In this document: positions 1 through 10,062 of the stretch, piece after piece
Position numbering within the stretch: the first letter of the stretch is position 1
Layout of the letters: every line of letters starts with the position of its first letter
DNA from: Paracoccus marcusii
GTDB lineage: Bacteria > Pseudomonadota > Alphaproteobacteria > Rhodobacterales > Rhodobacteraceae
Reading direction: 5' to 3'
DNA: 64,000 bases
NCBI RefSeq assembly: GCF_028621715.1
Contig: NZ_CP117466.1
Span: 754,501 to 818,500 of the forward strand
Program-made: the position numbers and the translations under genes
Notes under the pieces: generated by a model
What the model was told of the DNA's origin: nothing
Databases searched by the model: none
What the model saw: the letters and a program-made list of their open reading frames with translations, nothing else

Positions 1-789
1 GCCAGCAGCCGCGACGCGGCCCGCGCCCGGCACGTGCCCGACACGCCCCAGACCCGTGCGCCGTCCTATCAGCTGGCCTTCAGCGACCGCGACTTCCTGC
101 TGCGCGAGGAGCTTCGCCCCGTCCGCCTGCAGCTGGAACTGCTGAAGCCCCAGATGATCATGGACGAACACGGCATCGAATCCACCGTGGTGATGTTCGG
201 CGGCGCGCGCATCCCGGCGCCCGACGGCGCGGCCCGCGACGCCCGCAGCCCGGCCTTGGCCGAACTGTCGAAATACTATACCGAGGCGCGCCTGTTCGCC
301 CGCCTGATGACCGAACGCAGCCTGGCGCAGGGCGGCAAGGACCTGGTCATCTGCACCGGCGGCGGCCCCGGCGTCATGGAGGCGGGCAACCTGGGCGCGC
401 AGGAGGTCGGCGGCCAGTCGATCGGCCTGGGCATCGTGCTGCCGCACGAGCAGGCCCCCAACCCCTATGTCACGCCGGACCTGTGCTTCAACTTCCACTA
501 TTTCGCGATCCGCAAGATGCATTTCCTGATGCGCGCCCGCGCCATCACGGTCTTCCCCGGCGGCTTCGGCACCCTGGACGAGCTGTTCGAGGCGCTGACC
601 CTGATCCAGACCGGCCGCATGGCCCGCATCCCGGTCCTGCTGTTCGGGGCCGAGTTCTGGGACGGCATCATCAACTGGCAGGCCCTGGCCCGCGCCGGCA
701 CGATCAGCGCGTCCGACCTGGACCTGATCCGCTATGTCGAGACCGCGGACGAGGCCGTGGCGATCATCGACGCCTGGTCGCCGGAATGA
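1..789 (+). CDS. LOG-family (TIGR00730) Rossmann-fold protein, 5' end outside window
   Basis: This is a member of the LOG / former lysine-decarboxylase-like family, whose characterised members are cytokinin-nucleotide phosphoribohydrolases. The cellular substrate here is unknown. The family motifs are visible: GGGPGVMEAG in the middle and PGGFGTLDE further on, which carry the nucleotide-binding and catalytic residues. The frame is open from base 1. The first start inside the window is GTG at 34, but the residues before it (ending RARH, followed by VPDTPQT) resemble the N-terminal tail usual in alphaproteobacterial members, so the true start is probably upstream of the window. It ends 40 bases before rsgA on the same strand. 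Confidence 0.85.
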   Translation, partial: ASSRDAARARHVPDTPQTRAPSYQLAFSDRDFLLREELRPVRLQLELLKPQMIMDEHGIESTVVMFGGARIPAPDGAARDARSPALAELSKYYTEARLFARLMTERSLAQGGKDLVICTGGGPGVMEAGNLGAQEVGGQSIGLGIVLPHEQAPNPYVTPDLCFNFHYFAIRKMHFLMRARAITVFPGGFGTLDELFEALTLIQTGRMARIPVLLFGAEFWDGIINWQALARAGTISASDLDLIRYVETADEAVAIIDAWSPE

Positions 790-829
790 AACGCTTGCAT
801 CGCGGCCATGGCCCGATCATGCAGATCGC

Positions 830-1837
830 ATGACACGCGCGCTGGACGATCTGGGCTGGGGGCCCTTCTTTGCCGATCAGGTCACCGATGACGATGCGGG
901 GCTGGTGCCCATGCGCATCGCCGCGGTGCACCGGTCGCGGCTGATGGCCGAAACCGGGGCGGGCCAGGTCCGGCTGGACCTGCCGCTGCATGCCACGACC
1001 GCAGACTTTGCGGTGGGCGACTGGGTGCTGGCCAAGGGCGACACGCGCGTGGTGGCCCGCCTGCTGGACCGCCGCGCCCTGCTGCGTCGCCGGACCGAGG
1101 GGGCGGATGCCCGCCAGCTGATCGCCGCCAACGTGGACACGCTGTTCGTGGTCACGTCGTGCAACGACGATTTCAACCCGGCCCGCCTGGAACGCTATCT
1201 GGCCCTGGCGAACGAGGCCGGGACGGACCCGGTGATCGTGCTGACCAAGATCGACAAGGTCGACGACCCGTCGGCCTGGGTCGACCGCGCCCGCACCCTG
1301 CAGCGCGGGCTGCAGGTCGTGGCGCTGAACGCCAAGTCGCCCGATGCGGCGGCCGTGCTGGCACCCTGGTGCGGACCGGGGCGGACGGTCGCGCTGGTGG
1401 GCTCGTCCGGAGTGGGCAAATCGACGCTGCTGAACACGCTGTCGGGCCGCGATGCCCAGGCCACCGGGGAGATCCGCGAATCGGACGCCAAGGGGCGGCA
1501 CACCACCACTGCGCGGTCGCTGCATCCGGTGGCGGGCGGGGGCTGGGTCATCGACACGCCCGGCATGCGCACGCTGCACGTGGCCGATGTCGCCGTGGGC
1601 ATCGAGATGCTGTTCGCCGAGATCACCGAACTGGCCCCCCATTGCCGGTTCCGCGACTGCACCCATGCGCATGAACCGGGCTGCGCGGTGCAGGCGGCCG
1701 TGCGCGCCGGCACGCTGGACGCGGACCGCCTGGAACGCTGGCGCAAGCTGCACGACGAGAACCGCGACAACACCCCCGTCCAGACCGGGCCCCGCGGCAA
1801 CCGCACGACCCTGCCCCGCGGCGGCAGGCGGCGCTGA
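830..1837 (+). CDS. rsgA: Ribosome small-subunit-dependent GTPase A
   Basis: RsgA (YjeQ) is a GTPase that acts late in 30S ribosome subunit assembly. The protein is about 335 residues. The G motifs are circularly permuted, as is diagnostic of the family: TKID (G4) near residue 139 comes before the P-loop GSSGVGKS near 191 and DTPG near 242. An N-terminal OB-fold region precedes them, and a zinc-binding Cys/His cluster (CRFRDCTHAHEPGC) lies near 272-285. The frame is open further upstream, to 734, but that part overlaps the preceding gene. The ATG at 830 starts the family-like sequence MTRALDDLGW. The gene converges on rlmN across a 404-base gap. Confidence 0.93.
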   Translation: MTRALDDLGWGPFFADQVTDDDAGLVPMRIAAVHRSRLMAETGAGQVRLDLPLHATTADFAVGDWVLAKGDTRVVARLLDRRALLRRRTEGADARQLIAANVDTLFVVTSCNDDFNPARLERYLALANEAGTDPVIVLTKIDKVDDPSAWVDRARTLQRGLQVVALNAKSPDAAAVLAPWCGPGRTVALVGSSGVGKSTLLNTLSGRDAQATGEIRESDAKGRHTTTARSLHPVAGGGWVIDTPGMRTLHVADVAVGIEMLFAEITELAPHCRFRDCTHAHEPGCAVQAAVRAGTLDADRLERWRKLHDENRDNTPVQTGPRGNRTTLPRGGRRR

Positions 1838-2241
1838 TGATCACTGCTCCCGCAATCATGTTGCACGCGCTGGGGGAGAGGTCGTCCCCTGGGGGACGTT
1901 TCCCGGTTTGGGCAGCCGTTGTTGCTGCAAGCGTCGTCGAACAGCCAAGCACATAGGCCGCGTCCTGCATCACGATGGCTCAGGTCGCCGATGAAGCCAC
2001 ACTGAAAATGCGACGAACAGGGCCAAGGGTCACGCGCCAAAACTGTTTGTGCGTGGCGAGGCCAAACGCATCGCAAACAGGCCTTTGGACCGGTCGACGG
2101 GCCAAAACGCCCGTGACGCCGCGGCGCCGATCACCGTCGAACGCACTGTGGCGCGTGCCATCCGCACAGGAGGTCGCCGTCGAGCAGCCTGCCGGTGGCA
2201 GGTGCCGTGACCGGCCCTGCGCCAGGTTCAGACGGGCTGTT
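1838..2241. other. Gap of 404 bases between convergent rsgA and rlmN, no gene seen
   Basis: I see no convincing gene on either strand. A long plus-strand frame crosses this region, but it runs on antisense through rlmN and shows no family resemblance here. Two small dyads are visible: CGTCCCC/GGGGACG around 1886-1902, with almost no loop, and CCTGCC-GGT-GGCAGG at 2188-2202, 40 bases past the rlmN stop. Neither is followed by a clear T-run. The second could be a weak rlmN terminator. Confidence 0.5.
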
Positions 2242-3426
2242 CTAGGCGGTTTCCGCCGCGATCTGGGCGCGGGACTTGCGGCCGCGTTCTGTCGCGGATT
2301 TCAGCTGGCCGCAGGCGGCCATGATGTCCTCTCCGCGCGGGGTGCGGATCGGGCTGGCATAGCCCGCATTGTGGATGATGTTCGCGAAGGCATGGATGCG
2401 GTTGTTGCTGGACCGCTTGTAGGGGGCGCCGGGCCATTCGTTGAACGGGATCAGGTTGATCTTGGCCGGGATGCCCTCGATCAGCTTGACCAGGCGGTGC
2501 GCGTCCTCGTCGCTGTCGTTCACGCCCGCCAGCATCACGTATTCAAAGGTGATCCGCTCGCTGTTGGTCAGGCGAGGATAGTCCCGCAGCGCGGCCAGCA
2601 GCGTCTCGATGTTCCAGCGCTTGTTGATGGGGACCAGGCGGTCGCGGACCTCGTCCGTCGTGGCGTGGAAGCTGACCGCCAGCAGGCAGCCGATCTCCTG
2701 CGCGGTGCGCGCGATCTCGGGGACGACGCCGCTGGTCGACAGGGTGATGCGGCGGCGCGACAGGGACAGGCCCTCGTTGTCCATCACGACTTTCATCGCG
2801 TCGCGGACGTTCTCGAAATTGTACAGCGGCTCGCCCATGCCCATCAGGACGATGTTGCTGATCAGCCGCGTCTCGTCCTTGGGGGCGCCCTGGACGGGCC
2901 ATTCGCCCAGATCGTCGCGCGCCAGCATCAACTGGCCGACGATTTCCCCGGGCGTCAGGTTGCGCACCAGCTTCTGCGTGCCGGTATGGCAGAACGAACA
3001 GGTCAGCGTGCAGCCCACCTGGCTGCTGACGCAGAGCGTGCCGCGGCCCTCCTCGGGGATGTAGACGACCTCGACCTCGTGGCCACCGGCGATGCGGACA
3101 AGATACTTGCGCGTGCCGTCGCTGCTGACCTGACGGGTCACCATCTCGGGCAGGCTGATCTCGAAATTGGCCGCCAGCAGGGCGCGGTAATCCTTGGCCA
3201 GGTTGGTCATCTGCGCGAAATCGCGCACGCCCCAGTGATAGACCCACTGCCAGACCTGGCCCACGCGCATCTTGGCCTGACGCTCGGGCGTGCCCGCCGC
3301 GACCAGGGCGTCCAGCAGCTGCGCCCGCGTCAGGCCGACGATGTTCGTCAGCCCGCCCTGGGGCAGCTTGCGCGGAAGCGTCATCACGTCCTGCGTGATC
3401 GGCGCAGACGGGGTCTGATCGGTCAT
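2242..3426 (-). CDS. rlmN: Dual-specificity 23S rRNA/tRNA adenine-C2 methyltransferase RlmN
   Basis: RlmN is a radical-SAM enzyme that methylates C2 of A2503 in 23S rRNA and of A37 in some tRNAs. With the start used here it has about 394 residues. The 4Fe-4S cysteines form CxxxCxxC at residues 139, 143 and 146 (CTLTCSFC). The conserved C-terminal methyl-carrying cysteine sits at about residue 372 in AACGQL. The frame extends upstream to 3498, but the ATG at 3426 ([11 protein letters not shown]) gives the usual N-terminus. The Shine-Dalgarno there is weak, so the start is moderately certain. It lies downstream of the IalB-like gene on the same strand, with a terminator between them. Confidence 0.92.
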   Translation of the reverse strand: MTDQTPSAPITQDVMTLPRKLPQGGLTNIVGLTRAQLLDALVAAGTPERQAKMRVGQVWQWVYHWGVRDFAQMTNLAKDYRALLAANFEISLPEMVTRQVSSDGTRKYLVRIAGGHEVEVVYIPEEGRGTLCVSSQVGCTLTCSFCHTGTQKLVRNLTPGEIVGQLMLARDDLGEWPVQGAPKDETRLISNIVLMGMGEPLYNFENVRDAMKVVMDNEGLSLSRRRITLSTSGVVPEIARTAQEIGCLLAVSFHATTDEVRDRLVPINKRWNIETLLAALRDYPRLTNSERITFEYVMLAGVNDSDEDAHRLVKLIEGIPAKINLIPFNEWPGAPYKRSSNNRIHAFANIIHNAGYASPIRTPRGEDIMAACGQLKSATERGRKSRAQIAAETA

Positions 3427-3479
3427 GAAGATCACCGGTGTTGGAACGGCCCAAGGGGCGAAAGACAGCCACATATGCG

Positions 3480-3507
3480 AAAGCGGGCCCGAAATCAACC
3501 GGCCCGC
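3480..3507 (-). terminator. Intrinsic terminator after the IalB-like gene
   Basis: Read on the minus strand there is a perfect 7-bp stem, GCGGGCC/GGCCCGC (3501-3507 with 3483-3489), an 11-base loop, then TTT. It lies 34 bases past the stop of the IalB-like gene and before the rlmN start, so it separates the two transcripts. Confidence 0.65.
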
Positions 3508-3540
3508 CCCCCTGGTTCCGTCAGGACTGCAACCTTGCGG

Positions 3541-4062
3541 TTACTGGCAGCGCTCGCGTGCGCTGTTGGTCGCGGCGGTGATGCCCGACAGGCTGAACGT
3601 GTCCTTGGTCGTGGTGCCGCGTGCCGAACGGCCGGTCACGACCGCCGACGAGCCGCCGCGCAGGGCCGCGATCATCGCCTCGTCGTCGGACGGGCTGCCG
3701 GTCCAGGCGCTCTCGCCCTCGGTGAACAGGTTGAACGTGCGGCCGCCCACATCGACCTCGACCGTCGAATCCGGGGCGAAGGGATAGCCGCCGCTGAAGC
3801 TGACCTCTCCGTTCTGGCCGGGACGGTAGGCGACGTACAGGCGGATGTCGCCGCGCGTCACCTCGGTCGGCTGACCGTCGCGGGTGTTCAGCGTGGATTT
3901 CGGGGGCGAGACTGCCCAGCATTCGCGCGGGTTGTCGGCCGCGAAGACTGTCCAGTCCCCTTCGGTCGCCACGACGTTGCTGGATTCTTGCGCAACCGCC
4001 GTGCCCAGTCCGGCGATCAGGACAAGGCTGGCGCCCATGCCGCGCAGGGTGGTGGTAATCAT
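3541..4062 (-). CDS. Invasion-associated locus B (IalB)-like secreted protein
   Basis: The product is about 173 residues. It has a typical Sec signal peptide (MITTTLRGMG, a hydrophobic core, then AVAQ-E), so it is probably periplasmic. The body resembles the IalB family: GDWTVFA near the mature N-terminus, a Cys in ECWA and a terminal Cys in RERCQ that could pair with it. IalB is named from Bartonella, but the family is common in free-living Rhodobacterales, where its role is unknown. The ATG at 4062 is chosen over one 18 bases upstream because GGAGG lies 7 bases before it. It is transcribed divergently from the asparaginase gene. Confidence 0.8.
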   Translation of the reverse strand: MITTTLRGMGASLVLIAGLGTAVAQESSNVVATEGDWTVFAADNPRECWAVSPPKSTLNTRDGQPTEVTRGDIRLYVAYRPGQNGEVSFSGGYPFAPDSTVEVDVGGRTFNLFTEGESAWTGSPSDDEAMIAALRGGSSAVVTGRSARGTTTKDTFSLSGITAATNSARERCQ

Positions 4063-4212
4063 GCTCTGGCCTCCTGCCAATTCAATTCGCCGCTTCGCCC
4101 GGCGTTCTTCCTGATTGCTGTGGTCTTTTCAACCATCTGTCGTCAGGATAGCGAAAATCGCCGCCCGTTAAAGGCTGCGCAAGCACAATCGCGCAATTGT
4201 CAGGGAGAAAAC

Positions 4213-5199
4213 ATGCGGTCCGCAGAAATGATCGAACTGTGGCGCGGCGACATGCGCGAAAGCCTGCATGCCGGCCATGCCGTGATCTGCGACGCCCATG
4301 GCGTGGTCGAGGCCTGGGGGCGACCCGGGCAGGTGATCTATCCGCGGTCGTCGTGCAAGATGATCCAGGCGCTGCCGCTGATGGAAAGCGGTGCCGCCGA
4401 TGCGGCGGGTCTGACCGACCGCCAGCTGGCCCTGGCCTGTGCCAGCCACTCGGGGGCGGCGATTCATGTCACGGCCGTGGACGGCTGGCTGACCGGGCTG
4501 GGCCTGGGCGAGCCCGACCTGCGCTGCGGCAGCCACATGCCGCGCGACGCGGAGGAGAACCGCCGCCTGACCTGTTCGGACCGCGCGCCCTGCCAGCTGC
4601 ACAACAACTGTTCGGGCAAGCATGCGGGCTTTCTGACGCTGAACCGCCACCTGAAGGGCGGGCCGTATTATGTAGAGCCCGACCACCCGGTCCAGCGTGC
4701 CGTCAAGGCCGCCTTCGAGGAGGTCACCGACGAGGAGAGCCCCGGTTTCGGCATCGACGGCTGTTCGGCCCCGAACTGGGCCTGCACGGTCGAGGGGCTG
4801 GCCCGCGCGATGGCGCGGTTCGCCAATCCCGGCACCGACCGGCGCGGCCAGGCGATGCGGCGGCTGGTGGACGCGATGCGCAGCCACCCCGAGATGGTCG
4901 CGGGCGAGGGTCGGTCCTGCACCGAGCTGATGCGCGCGATGGGGGGCGTCGCGGCGATCAAGACCGGGGCCGAGGCGGTGTTCGTGGCGATCCTGCCCGA
5001 CCAGGGCCTGGGCGTCGCGCTGAAGATCACCGATGGCGGCACCCGCGCCAGCGAGGCCGCGATTACCGCGCTGCTGATCCACCTGGGCGTTCTGGATGCG
5101 ACCCATCCGGCGGCGCAGGCGCTTCTGGACGGACCGATCCTGAACTGTCGCGGCATGGTCACGGGCAACCTGCGCCGCGCGCCGGGCTTTCCCGCCTGA
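4213..5199 (+). CDS. L-asparaginase, Rhizobium AnsA/AII type (PF06089)
   Basis: Predicted to hydrolyse L-asparagine to aspartate and ammonia in the cytoplasm. The 328-residue protein belongs to the family of the Rhizobium etli inducible asparaginase, which is unrelated to the E. coli enzymes. Visible motifs are the SxxK site in SSCKMIQALPL near residue 50, ASHSG near 78, CSGKHAGF near 135 and GIDGCSAPNW near 185; the last two carry the cysteines and lysine that bind zinc in the characterised relative. The ATG at 4213 follows an AGGGAG Shine-Dalgarno. The same frame stays open far upstream, but only as antisense to the two genes there. Confidence 0.9.
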   Translation: MRSAEMIELWRGDMRESLHAGHAVICDAHGVVEAWGRPGQVIYPRSSCKMIQALPLMESGAADAAGLTDRQLALACASHSGAAIHVTAVDGWLTGLGLGEPDLRCGSHMPRDAEENRRLTCSDRAPCQLHNNCSGKHAGFLTLNRHLKGGPYYVEPDHPVQRAVKAAFEEVTDEESPGFGIDGCSAPNWACTVEGLARAMARFANPGTDRRGQAMRRLVDAMRSHPEMVAGEGRSCTELMRAMGGVAAIKTGAEAVFVAILPDQGLGVALKITDGGTRASEAAITALLIHLGVLDATHPAAQALLDGPILNCRGMVTGNLRRAPGFPA

Positions 5200-5316
5200 G
5201 GGCCGTCACATCCCCGACATGGAGCCGTGCTTTACTGTACGGCACGGGATGCCCCCGTCCCGTTCCCGTGCCCCGAACCGGCGCCCCTTGGCAGAGCGGG
5301 CGCCGGATGCGCGGTC

Positions 5317-6078
5317 TCAGATCATCTGCCAGATCAGCCGACCCGCCAACAGGGTCGAGGTCACGACCAGCAGCGGCTTGATCAGCCGCGCGCCGATGCG
5401 CGAGGCCAGCCGCGCGCCCAGCATCGCCCCCGCGATCTGCGCCGCCCCCATCGCCATGCCCAAAAGCCACAGCGGCTGGCCGACCAGCGCGAAGGCCCCC
5501 AGCCCGCCCAGGTTCGAGGCGAAGTTCAGCAGCTTGGTATGGGCCGTGGCCTTCAGAACCCCGTATCCGGCCAGCGTGACAAACCCGATCATGTAGAACG
5601 CCCCCGCCCCCGGCCCGATCAGCCCGTCATAGAAGCCCACGAACGGCACCACCGTCGCCGCAAAGACCAGGGGCGTCAGGCGGCGCGTGCGGTCCAGGTC
5701 GTTCAGTCCGGGTTTCAGCGCAAAGAACAACGCGATGCCGATCAGGATGACCGGTAGGATCAGCCGCAACCCGTCGGTGGGGATCGCGCTGACCAGCGCC
5801 GCCCCCGCGGCCCCCGCCGCCCCCGCGATCAGCGCGGATTTCCACTGGCTGCGCAGATCGACCAGACCCCGCGCTGCATAGCTGAGCGCGGCCGTCCCCG
5901 CGCCGAAGACGCCCTGCACCTTGTTCGTGGCCAGCGCCTGCGCGGGCGACAGTCCCGCCAGCATCAGGATGGGCAGCGTGATCAGCCCGCCCCCGCCCGC
6001 GATGGCATCGACGAAGCCTGCGGCAAAGGCCGCCATCATCAGCAGCATCACCAGGTCGGCGGTCAGTTCGAACATCAT
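5317..6078 (-). CDS. TSUP (TauE/SafE) family permease
   Basis: This is an integral inner-membrane protein of 253 residues with about eight hydrophobic segments, of the sulfite/sulfonate exporter superfamily (PF01925). The N-terminal repeat has AAFAAGFVDAIAGGGG and the second half has FYDGLIGPGAGAF, the paired glycine-rich signatures of the fold. Substrates in this family are small anions such as sulfite, sulfoacetate or organic sulfonates, and nothing here tells which. It follows serB on the same strand with a 51-base gap that carries a GGGGTATTT motif. Start may be the ATG at 6078 or 6075. Confidence 0.85.
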   Translation of the reverse strand: MMFELTADLVMLLMMAAFAAGFVDAIAGGGGLITLPILMLAGLSPAQALATNKVQGVFGAGTAALSYAARGLVDLRSQWKSALIAGAAGAAGAALVSAIPTDGLRLILPVILIGIALFFALKPGLNDLDRTRRLTPLVFAATVVPFVGFYDGLIGPGAGAFYMIGFVTLAGYGVLKATAHTKLLNFASNLGGLGAFALVGQPLWLLGMAMGAAQIAGAMLGARLASRIGARLIKPLLVVTSTLLAGRLIWQMI

Positions 6079-6106
6079 CGGGACTTTCGGTGGGGCAATC
6101 GTCGCA

Positions 6107-6126
6107 GGGGTATTTGGACAAAGGAG
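6107..6126. repeat. GGGGTATTT-type intergenic motif, copy 1
   Basis: GGGGTATTTGGACAAAGGAG between serB and the TSUP gene. It is nearly the same as the copy at 22381-22401, and the first part matches 8329-8338. All three copies sit next to gene ends in non-coding sequence. Confidence 0.5.
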
Positions 6127-6129
6127 AAA

Positions 6130-7008
6130 TCAGGGGGTGACGAAATCCTCGTCCGCGAAGCCCTGCAGGTACAAGAGCGCGGTCAGGTCGCCGTGGTTGA
6201 TGCGGATCTGGGCCTGGGCGGCGACCGCGGGTTTCGCGTGCAGCGCCACGCCGGCACCGGCCAGCTGGATCATGCCCAGGTCGTTGGCGCCGTCGCCCAC
6301 CGCGATCGCGTTCTGGGGCGTGGTGCCGAGGCGGGCGGCGATCTGGGTCAGGGCATCGACCTTGGCCTCGCGGCCCAGGATGGGCAGGGCGACCTGCCCG
6401 GTCAGCACGCCATCCTGCGCCAGCAGCGTGTTGGCGCGATGTTCGTCAAAGCCCAGGGTCTGGGCCACGGCCCGGGTGAAGCTGGTGAAGCCCCCCGAGA
6501 CCAGCGCGGCATAGGCTCCGTGCGCGCGCATGGTCGCGACCAGCACGGCCCCGCCCGCGGCATAGGTGATGCGTTCGGCCAGGACCTGGGCGATGACCGT
6601 CTCCGGCAGGTTCGCCAGCAGGGCCACGCGTTCGGTCAGCGCTGCGTTGAAGTCCAGCTCTCCGTTCATGGCGCGGGCGGTGATCTGGGCCACGCGGGGG
6701 CCGAAACCCGCCATGTCGGCCAGTTCGTCGATGCATTCCTGATCGATCATGGTCGAATCCATGTCGGCGATCAGGATGCGCTTGCGCCGCCCGCCCGCGG
6801 GCTGGATCGCCAGGTCGATGCCGATGGCCTGCAGGTCGGACCAGACCTGATCCGAATCGCCCGGAAGCACCGCGATGTCGAATTCGGCAGCCACGCCCGG
6901 CGACAGCCAGCGCGTCACGTCGCCGCCCCACCGGTCGGCCAGACCGCCGGGCAGCGCATCATCCAGATTGGCTGCGGCAGGCGCCGCGATCAGCGAGACG
7001 GTGAACAT
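6130..7008 (-). CDS. serB: Phosphoserine phosphatase
   Basis: SerB catalyses the last step of serine synthesis, dephosphorylating O-phospho-L-serine. The 292-residue protein has the HAD motifs in order: [17 protein letters not shown] (motif I, two catalytic aspartates) near residue 82, SGGFTSF (motif II), a lysine in GREAKVD, and [10 protein letters not shown] (motif III). A short N-terminal ACT-like region precedes them. The frame runs to 7110, but the ATG at 7008 gives the normal N-terminus and leaves room for the divergent serC leader. Together with serC and serA it completes the phosphorylated serine pathway in one locus. Confidence 0.95.
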   Translation of the reverse strand: MFTVSLIAAPAAANLDDALPGGLADRWGGDVTRWLSPGVAAEFDIAVLPGDSDQVWSDLQAIGIDLAIQPAGGRRKRILIADMDSTMIDQECIDELADMAGFGPRVAQITARAMNGELDFNAALTERVALLANLPETVIAQVLAERITYAAGGAVLVATMRAHGAYAALVSGGFTSFTRAVAQTLGFDEHRANTLLAQDGVLTGQVALPILGREAKVDALTQIAARLGTTPQNAIAVGDGANDLGMIQLAGAGVALHAKPAVAAQAQIRINHGDLTALLYLQGFADEDFVTP

Positions 7009-7069
7009 GGGCGCGGTCCTTGTGCGGTTGCCTGCGGGTGTAGGACAAAGTTTTTTCTTGCGCCAGAGC

Positions 7070-7141
7070 GGGAGGGGCCTTAGGTCGGTCGGTGGGACAC
7101 CCCTCCCCAACGAGGGGCTTTTTAGCTGGAAGGCTAGTCAC
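7070..7141 (+). ncRNA. serC leader RNA (putative cis-regulatory structure)
   Basis: The sequence upstream of serC matches the described alphaproteobacterial serC leader in position and in its last element, a stem that overlaps the ribosome-binding site. Here TAGC (7123-7126) pairs with GCTA (7133-7136), holding GGAAG of the Shine-Dalgarno in the loop. Upstream, CCCCT (7100-7104) can pair with AGGGG (7113-7117) and is followed by CTTTTT, like a terminator. Alternatively CCCCTCCC (7100-7107) can pair with GGGAGGGG (7070-7077). The two pairings exclude each other. The ligand or signal is not known to me. Confidence 0.7.
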
Positions 7142-8287
<1,146 letters not shown>

Positions 8288-8296
8288 CCTGACAAG

Positions 8297-8338
8297 CCGG
8301 GGGGCTTTGCGCGCCCCGGACACCCGCAGGGTATTTTT
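8297..8338 (+). terminator. Hairpin plus GGGTATTTTT motif between serC and serA
   Basis: CCGGGG (8297-8302) pairs with CCCCGG (8314-8319). Ten bases later comes GGGTATTTTT (8329-8338), the third copy of the GGGTATTT intergenic motif, in its T-richest form. It may weaken read-through from serC into serA, but I cannot tell whether it terminates. Confidence 0.4.
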
Positions 8339-8401
8339 CCAACGAAGAAGCCAGACGTCAGCGTGGCCATGCCCGGGCGTTCCCACACAAGGATGAATGA
8401 C

Positions 8402-9991
8402 ATGCCGAAGGTTCTCGTGTCCGACAAGCTGTCGGAAACCGCCGTCCAGATCTTTCGCGATCGCGGCGTCGAGGTGGATTACCTGCCCGATCTGGGCAAG
8501 GACAAGGAAAAGCTGGCCGAGGTGATCGGCCAGTATGACGGGCTGGCCATCCGGTCGGCGACCAAGGTCACCGACAAGCTGCTGGAAGGCGCGACCAACC
8601 TGAAGGTCATCGGCCGCGCCGGCATCGGGGTCGACAACGTCGACATCCCGGCCGCCAGCAAGAAGGGCGTGATCGTGATGAACACGCCTTTCGGCAACAG
8701 CGTGACCACGGCCGAACATGCCATCGCGATGATGTTCGCGGTCGCGCGCCAGCTGCCCGAGGCCAGCGTCAGCACCCATGCCGGCAAGTGGGAGAAGAAC
8801 CGCTTCATGGGGGTCGAGCTGTTCAACAAGACCCTGGGCGTGATCGGGGCGGGCAACATCGGCGGCATCGTGATCGACCGCGCCCTGGGTCTGCACATGA
8901 AGGTGCTCGCCTATGACCCCTTCCTGTCCGAGGATCGCGCCAAGGAACTGGGCGTGACCAAGGTCGAGCTGGACGACCTGCTGGGCAAGTCCGACTTCAT
9001 CACCTTCCACGTGCCGCTGACCGACAAGACCCGCAACATCCTATCGCGCGAGGCCATCGGCAAGCTGAAGAAGGGCGTGCGCATCATCAACTGCGCCCGC
9101 GGCGGCCTGGTCGACGAGGAGGCGCTGGCCGAGGCGTTGAAGGACGGGCGCGTGGCGGGTGCCGCATTCGACGTCTTTGCCGTCGAGCCCGCGACGGAAA
9201 GCCCGCTGTTCAACCTGCCCAACGTCGTCGTCACGCCCCACCTGGGCGCCGCCACGACCGAGGCGCAGGAGAACGTCGCCCTGCAGGTCGCCGAGCAGAT
9301 GTCGGACTATCTGCTGACGGGCGCGGTGCAGAACGCGCTGAACATGCCCTCGGTCACGGCCGAGGAGGCCGCGGTGATGGGCCCCTGGATCAAGCTGGCC
9401 GCGCATCTGGGCGCCTTCGTGGGCCAGATGACCGACGAGCCGATCAAGGCGATCAACGTGCTGTATGACGGCGTCGTGTCCGAGATGAACCTGAACGCAC
9501 TGAACGCGGCGGTGATCGCGGGCGTGATGAAGGCGTCGAACCCGGACGTGAACATGGTGTCGGCCCCGGTCATGGCCAAGGATCGCGGCGTGCAGGTGTC
9601 CACCACCAAGCAGGACAAGGCCGGCGCCTATGAGGGTTACGTCAAGGTCACCTGCGTGACCGAGACGCGCGAACGCTCGATCGCGGGCACGGTGTTCAGC
9701 GATGGCAAGCCGCGCTTTATCCAGATCCGCGGGATCAACGTGGACGCCGAGGTGGGAAGCCACATGCTGTACACCCGCAACAAGGACGTTCCCGGCGTCA
9801 TCGGCGCGCTTGGGATGACCCTGGGCGATCTGGGCGTGAACATCGCGAACTTTACCCTGGGGCGGGCCGCCAACGGGGCGGATGCCATCGCGATCCTGTA
9901 CCTGGACGAGGCGATCAGCGACGAGGCCCTGGCCACGCTGCAGAACACCGGCAAGTTCCTGCAGGCCCGCCGGCTGCAGTTCGAGGTTTGA
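8402..9991 (+). CDS. serA: D-3-phosphoglycerate dehydrogenase
   Basis: SerA oxidises 3-phosphoglycerate to 3-phosphohydroxypyruvate with NAD, the first step of serine synthesis. The 529-residue protein has the long architecture: a substrate/NAD-binding domain with the glycine motif GVIGAGNIGG near residue 146, the catalytic Arg in NCARGGLVDE, Glu, and His in TPHLGAATTEAQ, then an intervening domain, then a C-terminal ACT domain (DVPGVIGALGMTLGDLGVNIANF) likely to sense serine. The frame opens at 8363, but the ATG at 8402 has an AAGGA 8 bases before it and gives the usual MPKVLVSDKLS start. Confidence 0.96.
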   Translation: MPKVLVSDKLSETAVQIFRDRGVEVDYLPDLGKDKEKLAEVIGQYDGLAIRSATKVTDKLLEGATNLKVIGRAGIGVDNVDIPAASKKGVIVMNTPFGNSVTTAEHAIAMMFAVARQLPEASVSTHAGKWEKNRFMGVELFNKTLGVIGAGNIGGIVIDRALGLHMKVLAYDPFLSEDRAKELGVTKVELDDLLGKSDFITFHVPLTDKTRNILSREAIGKLKKGVRIINCARGGLVDEEALAEALKDGRVAGAAFDVFAVEPATESPLFNLPNVVVTPHLGAATTEAQENVALQVAEQMSDYLLTGAVQNALNMPSVTAEEAAVMGPWIKLAAHLGAFVGQMTDEPIKAINVLYDGVVSEMNLNALNAAVIAGVMKASNPDVNMVSAPVMAKDRGVQVSTTKQDKAGAYEGYVKVTCVTETRERSIAGTVFSDGKPRFIQIRGINVDAEVGSHMLYTRNKDVPGVIGALGMTLGDLGVNIANFTLGRAANGADAIAILYLDEAISDEALATLQNTGKFLQARRLQFEV

Positions 9992-9999
9992 CCTCGGCC

Positions 10000-10028
10000 C
10001 CGCACGCCCTTACCCAAGGGGCGTGCGG
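10000..10028 (+). terminator. Terminator-like hairpin after serA
   Basis: A perfect 10-bp stem, CCGCACGCCC (10000-10009) with GGGCGTGCGG (10019-10028), and a 9-base loop lie just past the serA stop. No T-run follows, so termination efficiency is uncertain. Confidence 0.55.
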
Positions 10029-10062
10029 ACCCTCCCTGCCGCGCGCCACGGCCAGGTGACAG

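Noticed and set aside
764..1753. Long minus-strand frame over rsgA
   Set aside because: It is a shadow of rsgA codon bias with no family similarity.
1975..4212. Very long plus-strand frame continuous with the asparaginase gene
   Set aside because: It is antisense to rlmN and the IalB-like gene, with Arg/Gln/His-rich low-complexity text. Only the part from 4213 resembles a family.
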